Of a stretch of 5,530 nt of DNA, positions 1-5,530 are shown piece after piece (the stretch's first letter is position 1; every line of letters begins with the position of its first letter). The DNA is taken from positions 1 through 5,530 of the forward strand of contig JAGQRA010000839.1 in NCBI GenBank assembly GCA_020425885.1, read 5' to 3'. The stretch comes from Planctomycetota bacterium. GTDB lineage: Bacteria; Planctomycetota; UBA1135; UBA2386. Below the pieces are notes generated by a model. The model was given only the letters and a program-made list of their open reading frames with translations, ran no database searches and was not told the DNA's origin. Both the position numbers and the translations under genes were made by a program.

Positions 1-1234
1 CGACGCGGGCATGGGCGTCGGCGAAGTGGTCGCGCAATCGGGCCTCGCGCTGGCGCACGAACGTGCGGAAGGTGTCGAGCGCGGCCGGGACCTCGTCGTA
101 GCCGATCGGATCGACCTCGAACACGCCGCGACGCAGCACCAGGCGCGCGATCTCGGGGTCGTGGCGCAGCGTCGCCGCGAGCTGCGTCATCCGTTCCTCG
201 GCGGTCGCGATCAACCGCTCGGCGCGGCCGGCCCCGTGCAGCAGCTGCCAGAGGATCTCGTTGCGCCGGTGCACGAAACACGGGTCGCAGGCCAACCGTT
301 CGGCGAGTGGGTGGCGCATGACGTCGACCGCCAGCCCGGGCTCGGCGTGGATGCCGAAACCGTTCGCGTCCCAGAGCAACGGCTCGAGCCGGTCCTTGGC
401 CGGATCGAAGAACAGCACGTGGTTGTGGGCGCGGTCGGCGTGGATGCTGGCGGTGAGCACGGCCACGGCCTGGGCCCGCGCCATCGCCTCGAGGTCGAGC
501 GTGGCGGCGAGGATGGCCAGCGACTCGACCGACGGCGGCATCCGCAACGCGGCGAGCAGCCGATCGAGGGCGCGACGGGCCCGCGGGTTCGGATCGCCGA
601 TCGCGCGCCACGAATCGGCAACGGCCCAGAGGTCGAGGTGGCGGCGGCTGCCGAGGCTGTCGCCCTTGAAGAACGTGCCGCGCGGCCGACCGCCTTGCGC
701 CGCGAGGTCATCGCCAGGACGCAGGCTGCGCAGATAGACGCCGCGTTGTCGTCCGTTCAGAACGAGGCGGACCGGGGCGCTGTGTTCGTGCATCAGCCCG
801 AGCTCGGCACTGAGCTGATCGGGTAACCAGTTGCAGAGCGCGAGCGGGTCTTCGGGACGCGACAGCTCGACGAACTCGGGGGTCGCCAGGTCCGCGGTCC
901 TCGGTTTGATGCGCAGCGACGGTTTGGCGCGGCGATGGTGCCAGGCGCTGAAGCCGCGCAGGCTGACCCGGGCCCGCGACGGCGGTCGGTCGCCATCGCG
1001 GAAGGTCGCCGCCAGCGAGACCTTGCCGTCCTCGCCGTTCGTCGGCGCGAACAACTCGTCGAGCTTGCCGCGCTGCAGAGTCACCTCGACGACCGGCAAC
1101 TCGGGCTCCGGCCCGGATTCGCCCGCGCCGATTGCTACCCGATCCAGGTGCGCGACGGCGTAGCCCAGTACCGCCACCAGGCCGAGGCAGAGGGTCGAGA
1201 GCAACGCGTGGCGCCGGGACATCCAGCCAGCCAT
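1..1234 (-). CDS. CotH-family protein kinase, membrane-anchored, 3' end cut by the window
   Basis: The frame is open for 411 codons from the ATG at 1234 to the left edge, so the C-terminus is missing. Residues about 9-30 form one hydrophobic segment after an Arg-rich start (MSRRHALLS), which suggests a signal anchor with the rest of the protein outside the cytoplasm. The body follows the CotH family (Pfam CotH): an early 'RGFSAWHHRRAKPSLRIK' block (R93, K104), then 'LNGRQRGVYL' (159-168), then 'HADRAHNH' with D267, then 'LLWDANGFG' with D289 and N291. In spore-coat kinase CotH two Asp residues at similar spacing are catalytic and metal-binding, so the active site looks intact; matching D267 and D289 to them is inference. 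CotH kinases phosphorylate secreted or coat proteins; the target here is unknown. The gene follows the M14 gene on the same strand and is probably in its operon. An in-frame ATG at 1282 would add 16 residues; neither start has a clear Shine-Dalgarno. I chose 1234 because it leaves a short N-region before the hydrophobic segment. Confidence 0.85.
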   Translation of the reverse strand, partial: MAGWMSRRHALLSTLCLGLVAVLGYAVAHLDRVAIGAGESGPEPELPVVEVTLQRGKLDELFAPTNGEDGKVSLAATFRDGDRPPSRARVSLRGFSAWHHRRAKPSLRIKPRTADLATPEFVELSRPEDPLALCNWLPDQLSAELGLMHEHSAPVRLVLNGRQRGVYLRSLRPGDDLAAQGGRPRGTFFKGDSLGSRRHLDLWAVADSWRAIGDPNPRARRALDRLLAALRMPPSVESLAILAATLDLEAMARAQAVAVLTASIHADRAHNHVLFFDPAKDRLEPLLWDANGFGIHAEPGLAVDVMRHPLAERLACDPCFVHRRNEILWQLLHGAGRAERLIATAEERMTQLAATLRHDPEIARLVLRRGVFEVDPIGYDEVPAALDTFRTFVRQREARLRDHFADAHARV

Positions 1235-1283
1235 CGGCCATCGGGCCGCAGCCGCCTTAGTAGCGGCCGCATCGTCGCGCATC

Positions 1284-1301
1284 GCCGCTCTGTGCAGCGG
1301 C
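1284..1301 (-). other. Small hairpin between the carboxypeptidase and kinase genes
   Basis: A perfect 6-bp inverted repeat (GCCGCT / AGCGGC) with a 6-nt loop starts 9 nt after the carboxypeptidase stop codon and ends just before the alternative kinase start at 1282. No U-run follows it on the minus strand, so it is a poor intrinsic terminator. It could modulate expression of the downstream kinase or be chance in such GC-rich DNA. The rest of the 76-bp gap (1235-1310) holds a GCGGCCGC palindrome and no recognisable promoter. Confidence 0.25.
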
Positions 1302-1310
1302 TTTGCCGTA

Positions 1311-2912
1311 TCAGCGCGGAGCGGCGAGCCGCAGCACCGGATAGGTGTCGTCCGTCTGGTGCTCGAAGAAGTTCCAGTTCGACATGCCGTCGTCGCTGAG
1401 CGGCTCCAGCAGCTGGGCCGCGAGCATCGCCAGCCGCTGCTGCGAACTCACGAGCAGCGTGCCGAGCGGCAACTCGATCGCAGCCGCCGGCTGCCACTCG
1501 CCTTCGAGGACGAGCTCCTGGTGACCCTGGAACGGACGCTTGGGCTTGCGCTTCTTGGTCACGACGAAGCGCTCGGCCTGCACCCGGCGCGGCGCGTCGA
1601 TGGCTTCGAACTCGATGCCGTGGCGTTGCAGCAGAGCGAGTGCGTCGGGCGACGGTTGCTGCACCGCCCAGGCCGCCGGCAGCGCGCGGTGTTGGCGGGC
1701 GCGGAACGAGCGCAATACCTGCATCCGCTCCGGGGTGCCATCGCCCTTGCGCTGCAGCCGCACGTCGCCGCTGTCAGGCATCTCGAGGCGGTCGACCTCG
1801 CCGACCAGGACGTCGAGCTGCTCTGGTTCGGCGAAGGTCGCGTCGTGGCCGAACCAGAGCCTGGCGTCGGTCGCCAGCGGTCGCGCGTCGGCGCCGCTGC
1901 ACGCCTCGCGCACTTCCTGCTGGCGCCGCCGCAGCGTCTGCAGCGTGGTCAGCACGAAGGCGCGGGTCACAGCTATCCGGGTCTCGAAGTCGCAGTAGCT
2001 GTAGGCCTCGCTGAGGATCGAGATGCGGTTGCGCAGACCGAAGTAGTTGGTGCCGTAGCGCGGCCGGCTGTCGTAGGTGTACCAGCCGCGGACGTTGTCG
2101 GGTGATTCGGGCGCGCGGCCGCCGTCCCAGTCGCGGGTCTCGAAGTTGCCGTAGTCGAAGACTTCGAAACCGTGCTCGCGCTTCATCGCCGCCGTGACCT
2201 CGTCCAGCGCCGCGCGCGACAGCCGGGCGAGGTCGCGGTCCATGTTCGGCGACAGGCACGGCGAGTAGGTCAGGTGGTAACCGTGGTAGGACCCGTTCGT
2301 CGTGTGCAGGTCCATGAACAGATGCGGGTCGATCGAATCGAACAGAGCCAGCAGCGCGCGCGTCTCGGGCGCCTCGGCCTTGATGAAGTCGCGGTTGAGG
2401 TCGAGGCCTTGGCCGTTCGGCCGCTGGCCGACGATCGAGGGACCGTTCTGTCCCCGGCGATTGCCGTCCTTCATCTGCTCGTTGCCGTCGACGTTGTAGA
2501 TCGGCAGCAGCCACAGATCGAACGCCCCCAGCAGGTCCTCGTGCTCGCCGTTGGCGATCTCGCGCAGCAGCAGCTGCAGCGCCTCCTTGCCCTCGACCTC
2601 GCCGGCGTGGATGTTGCCGATGATCAGCGCGCGCAGCCGCGGCGTGGCCGGTTCGTCGCCGAGCGCGGCCTTGACCAGCAGCAGCGGGCGCCCCTCGTGG
2701 CTCTTGCCCGCGACCGCGACCGCGAGCCGATCGCCGTGCGGCAGCTTGACGCAGGCATCGAGGAAGTGCTGCACGTCGGCCAGGGTGCTGGTCGCGCCGT
2801 GGCCGCTGGTCTCGGGCCGCGTGCGCGGGCCTTCCTGCTGGGCCAAGAGCGGCGTGAGCAGCGCCGCCAGCAGCAACGCGAGGGTGGAAGCGGGCCCTGG
2901 AGAAGTGCGCAT
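1311..2912 (-). CDS. Secreted M14-family zinc carboxypeptidase
   Basis: This 533-residue protein should remove C-terminal amino acids from peptides, or act on a related amide substrate, outside the cytoplasm. Residues 1-24 are a signal peptide (hydrophobic core LALLLAALL, likely cut after LLA-24). The catalytic domain is complete: 'HAGE' gives zinc ligands H102 and E105, 'PIYNVDG' follows, 'DLNRD' (171-175) supplies the substrate-binding Asn-Arg pair N173-R174, 'DLHTTNGSYHGYH' gives the third zinc ligand H203, and 'ILSEAYSY' carries the likely catalytic glutamate E302. Residues about 330-533 form the extra C-terminal region seen in long bacterial M14 proteins, ending in an 'LLEPLSDDG..NWNFF' motif. 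The frame stays open upstream through the antisense of the MBL gene, but that part shows no family features. ATG 2912 directly precedes the signal peptide, so it is the start, although no Shine-Dalgarno is visible. It lies head to head with the MBL gene and just upstream of the CotH gene. Substrate is unknown. Confidence 0.92.
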   Translation of the reverse strand: MRTSPGPASTLALLLAALLTPLLAQQEGPRTRPETSGHGATSTLADVQHFLDACVKLPHGDRLAVAVAGKSHEGRPLLLVKAALGDEPATPRLRALIIGNIHAGEVEGKEALQLLLREIANGEHEDLLGAFDLWLLPIYNVDGNEQMKDGNRRGQNGPSIVGQRPNGQGLDLNRDFIKAEAPETRALLALFDSIDPHLFMDLHTTNGSYHGYHLTYSPCLSPNMDRDLARLSRAALDEVTAAMKREHGFEVFDYGNFETRDWDGGRAPESPDNVRGWYTYDSRPRYGTNYFGLRNRISILSEAYSYCDFETRIAVTRAFVLTTLQTLRRRQQEVREACSGADARPLATDARLWFGHDATFAEPEQLDVLVGEVDRLEMPDSGDVRLQRKGDGTPERMQVLRSFRARQHRALPAAWAVQQPSPDALALLQRHGIEFEAIDAPRRVQAERFVVTKKRKPKRPFQGHQELVLEGEWQPAAAIELPLGTLLVSSQQRLAMLAAQLLEPLSDDGMSNWNFFEHQTDDTYPVLRLAAPR

Positions 2913-2963
2913 GGCCGGGAGTCTATCGCCGGGTGCGGGCCGCCGACTAGGATCAGGCGACCC
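2913..2963. promoter_or_regulatory. Divergent intergenic promoter region, 51 bp
   Basis: The carboxypeptidase (minus) and MBL (plus) start codons face away from each other across only 51 bp. If both start codons are right, this gap must hold the 5' leaders, and the promoters are either overlapping here or extend into the opposing genes. I see no convincing -35/-10 pair and no clear operator palindrome. TAGGA at 2948-2952, 11 nt before the MBL start, is a weak candidate ribosome-binding site; the carboxypeptidase side has none. The promoter role is inferred from gene orientation only. Confidence 0.45.
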
Positions 2964-4298
2964 ATGCCGCGCCCGTTCGTCGCTCTCGTCCTCGCTGCCC
3001 TCGTCCTCCTCGCCGGCGCGGCGGCTGCGCAACAGCCCGATCCGCGCATCCGGACGATCGAGGTGCGGCCCGGCGTCTACATGCTGCAGGGCAACGGCGG
3101 CAACATCGGCGTCGGTATCGGCGAGGACGGCGTCTTCGTCATCGATGACCAGTTCGCGCCGATGGTCGACCAGATCAAGGCGGCGGTTCGCAAGCTGACC
3201 GATCAGGACGTCCGCTTCGTGCTCAACACGCACTGGCACGGTGACCACACCGGCGGCAACGAGCGCTTCGGCAAGGCCGGCGCCGTCATCCTCGCCCACG
3301 AGAACGTTCGCAAGCGGATGAGCGTCGAGCAGTTCATGCAGGCCATGAACCGCAAGGTCCCGGCCTCGCCGGCCGCCGCGCTGCCGGTCGTCACCTTCGC
3401 CGACGACGTCACGTTGCACTGGGGCGGCGACGAGGTCCACTTCTTCCACGTCGCGCCGGCGCACACCGACGGCGACGCGATCGTTCACTTCACCAAGGCG
3501 AACGTGATCCACATGGGCGACACGTTCTTCGCGAGCGGCTTCCCGTTCATCGACACCGGCAGCGGCGGCACGCTGGCCGGCGTGATCGCCGCCGCCGACC
3601 GCGTGCTGAAGCTCGCCGACGACGACACCCGGATCATCCCGGGCCACGGCGACCTCAGCGACAAGAGGGGGCCCGCCGCCTATCGCGACATGCTGGCGAC
3701 GATCCGCGACCGCGTGACCGATCTCGTGGTGAAGGGCAGGACCGCCGACGAGGTCGTCACCGCCGGGCCGGCGCAGGAATGGTCCGAGCGGCTCGGCAAG
3801 GGCTTCATCAGCACCGAGCGCTTCGTGCGCATGGCCTTCGCCGAGGTCGTGCGCGAGCGGGCGGCGGCCGGTGGGGACAGGCGCGAAGAGGACGAGGTCG
3901 TGCGGATCATGGGCTCGGACGTGATGCTGAACCTCGCCCAGCAGTGGGCCAAGGCCCACGCGGCGGTGCCGGGCCCGCACGCTCAGCTCCAGATCGCGGG
4001 AGGCGGTTCCGGCGTCGGGCTGGCTGCGCTGCTCGAAGGTCGCGGCGACCTCGCGATGACGACGCGCGAGCCGGAGCCCGCCGAGCGCGACGCGGCGACC
4101 CGCGTGGGCATCGAGTTCCGCATCGTCCCGGTCGGCAAGGGCCGGCTCACCTCGGCTCCGAGGGTTTTCGACTGCTACCTGGTCGCGTCGACCGCGGCTT
4201 CGCCGGCGGCGCGCGCATTCCTCGATTGGGTGCGCTCGCCGGCGGGGATCGCCGTCACGCGGAAGGTCGGCTGCGAACCGGCAGGCGCGGCGAAGTAG
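2964..4298 (+). CDS. Secreted MBL-fold metallo-hydrolase with a shortened PstS-like C-terminal domain
   Basis: This 444-residue protein has a clear signal peptide (residues 1-22, cut after AAAA before QQ). Residues about 30-298 form a metallo-beta-lactamase-fold hydrolase with all expected zinc ligands: H90, H92, D94 and H95 in HWHGDH, H167 in 'APAHTDGD', D186 in 'HMGDTFF' and H228 in 'PGHGD'. It ends in the usual 'KGFISTERFV' tail of this secreted MBL group. A charged linker (about 299-311) leads to a domain resembling phosphate-binding PstS: 'VRIMGSD' (GSD 317-319), 'GGGSGVG' (346-352), 'GDLAMTTREPEPAE', and a tail like the PstS C-terminus ('ARAFLDWVRSPAGIAV'). The middle of the PstS fold, with its second phosphate-binding loop (R..GSGT), is absent. 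The reaction is unknown: MBL folds hydrolyse esters, phosphodiesters, lactams and thioesters, and no residue I can see chooses between them. The long open frame upstream of 2964 is antisense to the carboxypeptidase and is not part of the protein. Domain identity is firm for MBL and moderate for PstS-like. Confidence 0.9.
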   Translation: MPRPFVALVLAALVLLAGAAAAQQPDPRIRTIEVRPGVYMLQGNGGNIGVGIGEDGVFVIDDQFAPMVDQIKAAVRKLTDQDVRFVLNTHWHGDHTGGNERFGKAGAVILAHENVRKRMSVEQFMQAMNRKVPASPAAALPVVTFADDVTLHWGGDEVHFFHVAPAHTDGDAIVHFTKANVIHMGDTFFASGFPFIDTGSGGTLAGVIAAADRVLKLADDDTRIIPGHGDLSDKRGPAAYRDMLATIRDRVTDLVVKGRTADEVVTAGPAQEWSERLGKGFISTERFVRMAFAEVVRERAAAGGDRREEDEVVRIMGSDVMLNLAQQWAKAHAAVPGPHAQLQIAGGGSGVGLAALLEGRGDLAMTTREPEPAERDAATRVGIEFRIVPVGKGRLTSAPRVFDCYLVASTAASPAARAFLDWVRSPAGIAVTRKVGCEPAGAAK

Positions 4299-4326
4299 TC
4301 CGCCCGAACGTCATCGCGGTGCGGCC

Positions 4327-4341
4327 TCGTGCCTGGCACGA
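4327..4341. terminator. Possible bidirectional terminator hairpin in the convergent gap
   Basis: TCGTGC and GCACGA form a perfect 6-bp inverted repeat around a 3-nt loop, lying between the convergent stop codons of the MBL gene (4298) and ValRS (4349-4351). The position suits a shared terminator. The stem is short and neither strand has a good T-run after it, so intrinsic termination would be weak. The other bases of the 50-bp gap show nothing recognisable. Confidence 0.35.
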
Positions 4342-4348
4342 TGTCTCA

Positions 4349-5530
4349 CTAAAGCTCGGCGAGGCTCTGCTCGATGCCGGCGAGCTGTTGCCGCAGCTTC
4401 TCGAGGTTGTCGCGCTGCTGTTCGACGACGGCGGGCGGGGCCTTGCTGACGAAGCCCTCGTTGCCGAGCTTCTTCTCGAGGCCGCCGATCTGGCCCTTCA
4501 GCTTCTCGGCCTGCTGCTGCAGCTTCGCCTTCTCCTTGTCGAGGTCGACGACGCCGAGCAGGTAGGCCTTGGCGGCGCCGAGCACGACGGTGGCGGCATC
4601 GGCGGTGCGCTCGGCATCGGCCGCGACCGTGACCTCGGCGAGACCCGCCATGTTGGCGAGCAGCGTCCGGGTCGCGGCGAGCACCGTGGCGGCCTCGCCA
4701 TCGGCGGCGAAACGCGCCGCCAGGCGTTCGCGCGGCGGCACCTGGTAGCGGGCCCGGGTCTCGCGGATCGCGACGCACCACTGCTGCATGGCCGCGATCT
4801 GATGCTCGACCTCGGGCGCGTGCCAGGCGGCGTCACCGGCCGGCCAGCGCGCCGCGACCAGCATCTCGCTGGTGGCGAAGGCGGCGCCGATGCCGCGGGT
4901 CGGCGCCAGCTCGCAGAGCCGCGTCCACAGCGTCTCGGTCAGGAACGGCACGAACGGATGCATGAGCCGCAGCGTCTGATCGAGCACGGCGGCGAGCACC
5001 TGCTGGCCGGTCGCTCTGGCCGCGGCCTCGGCGCCGTCCTTGAAGCGTGGCTTCATCAGCTCGAGGTACCAGTCGCAGAACTCGTTCCAGAAGAAGTCGC
5101 GCGCCGCGGCGATCGCGGCCGCCGGGTTGTAGCCAAGGAGCGCGCGGTCGACGGTCGTGATCGCGTGCTGCAGGCGCGACAGGATCCAGCGGTCCTCGAG
5201 CGGCAGCTTGGCCGCCTCGAGCGGCGTGAACGCCGCGCCCTCGACGTTGAGGAAGGCGAAGCGGGCCGCGTTCCACAGCTTGTTGCAGAAGTTGGCGCCG
5301 ATCGCGAAGCGGTCGCTGGTCGCCTTCGCCGCGGCGATGCCCTCGTTGCCGTACTGGCCGATCAGGTCCATCGGCTTCTGGGCGACCGGGTCGACGAACG
5401 TGCCGAGGTAGGGCCCGGGCTTCGCCGTGCTCAGGTCGACGAGGCGCTCCGCTTCGCCCTCGGCGGTGAACGGCGAGATCGCCTGCACCGGCAGCCGCAC
5501 GTCCTGCGTGCCGGTCTGCAGCTCGCAGAC
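4349..5530 (-). CDS. valS: Valyl-tRNA synthetase, C-terminal part (5' end beyond window)
   Basis: The visible 393 residues are roughly the last 40% of ValRS, the cytosolic class Ia enzyme that charges tRNA(Val) with valine; its editing and HIGH/KMSKS catalytic regions lie outside the window. The frame enters open at the right edge as 'VCELQTGTQDVRLPVQ', which normally follows the KMSKS loop. The anticodon-binding domain then shows 'NFCNKLWNAARF' (visible residue 80 onward), 'DRWILSRL', 'FFWNEFCDWYLELMKPRF' and 'LMHPFVPFLTETLW'. From about visible residue 328 to the end runs the charged coiled-coil tRNA arm typical of ValRS ('DLDKEKAKL' ... 'GFVSKAPPAVVEQQR' ... 'SLAEL'). This arm separates ValRS from IleRS and LeuRS. 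Between 'TQDV' and 'NFCNKLW' are 68 residues, where I recall about a dozen in typical ValRS, so an insert is present. A GTG at 5500 is internal and not the start. The gene converges with the MBL gene across a 50-bp gap. Confidence 0.95.
   Translation of the reverse strand, partial: VCELQTGTQDVRLPVQAISPFTAEGEAERLVDLSTAKPGPYLGTFVDPVAQKPMDLIGQYGNEGIAAAKATSDRFAIGANFCNKLWNAARFAFLNVEGAAFTPLEAAKLPLEDRWILSRLQHAITTVDRALLGYNPAAAIAAARDFFWNEFCDWYLELMKPRFKDGAEAAARATGQQVLAAVLDQTLRLMHPFVPFLTETLWTRLCELAPTRGIGAAFATSEMLVAARWPAGDAAWHAPEVEHQIAAMQQWCVAIRETRARYQVPPRERLAARFAADGEAATVLAATRTLLANMAGLAEVTVAADAERTADAATVVLGAAKAYLLGVVDLDKEKAKLQQQAEKLKGQIGGLEKKLGNEGFVSKAPPAVVEQQRDNLEKLRQQLAGIEQSLAEL

Noticed and set aside
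11..826. A 271-codon open frame on the plus strand
   Set aside because: It is antisense to the CotH-family gene, low in complexity and Arg/Glu-rich, with no family motif. The minus-strand frame carries clear CotH motifs.
708..1241. A 177-codon minus-strand frame starting at the ATG at 1239-1241
   Set aside because: It is out of frame with the CotH motifs and encodes Arg/Pro-rich sequence typical of a shadow frame in GC-rich DNA.
1263..1270. GCGGCCGC palindrome as an operator
   Set aside because: An 8-bp GC palindrome is expected by chance in DNA this GC-rich, and it has no partner site.
2172..2963. N-terminal extension of the MBL protein across the carboxypeptidase gene
   Set aside because: The extra 264 codons are antisense to the M14 catalytic domain and would bury the signal peptide that starts at 2964.
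2964..3860. Calling the MBL domain a true beta-lactamase (antibiotic resistance)
   Set aside because: The zinc ligands are shared by the whole MBL superfamily, and nothing visible is specific for lactam hydrolysis.
2913..3980. N-terminal extension of the carboxypeptidase across the MBL gene
   Set aside because: The frame stays open, but the product there is antisense to a gene with intact zinc motifs, and a good signal peptide begins at 2912.
4311..5276. Several Arg-rich minus-strand and short plus-strand open frames over the ValRS gene
   Set aside because: They are shadows of valS in other frames, with no recognisable motifs.
4349..5500. A ValRS start at the GTG at 5498-5500
   Set aside because: The frame is open to the window edge and the residues before it (ELQTGTQD) match ValRS, so this GTG is an internal valine codon.

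Overview
The window is about 5.5 kb of very GC-rich, densely coding bacterial DNA. It holds four protein genes, two of them cut by the window edges, and I found no RNA gene, insertion sequence or CRISPR array. The valyl-tRNA synthetase fragment carries a 'TQDVRLPVQ' segment followed by a long insert before the anticodon-binding domain. A secreted M14 carboxypeptidase sits beside a CotH-type kinase, and Shine-Dalgarno sequences are weak or absent at most starts. Together these suggest a Planctomycetota-like organism. That assignment is an inference from remembered family features and was not tested by a search.

Layout from left to right. Positions 1-1234 (minus) encode a membrane-anchored CotH-family protein kinase that runs off the left edge. 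Positions 1311-2912 (minus) encode a secreted zinc carboxypeptidase of family M14, directly upstream of the kinase gene and probably cotranscribed with it. Positions 2913-2963 form a 51-bp divergent promoter gap. Positions 2964-4298 (plus) encode a secreted metallo-beta-lactamase-fold hydrolase fused to a shortened PstS-like (phosphate-binding) C-terminal domain. Positions 4299-4348 are a short convergent gap with a small hairpin. Positions 4349-5530 (minus) are the C-terminal part of valyl-tRNA synthetase, whose 5' end lies beyond the right edge.

Three of the four proteins appear to work outside the cytoplasm: signal peptides on the carboxypeptidase and the MBL protein, an N-terminal anchor on the kinase. 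ValRS is cytosolic housekeeping and probably unrelated in function. The most unusual feature is the MBL/PstS-like fusion. The lactamase half keeps every expected zinc ligand. The PstS-like half keeps its N-terminal signature loops and C-terminal tail, but the middle of the usual fold, including the second phosphate-binding loop, is missing. I did not find an obvious multi-gene defence or biosynthetic system here.
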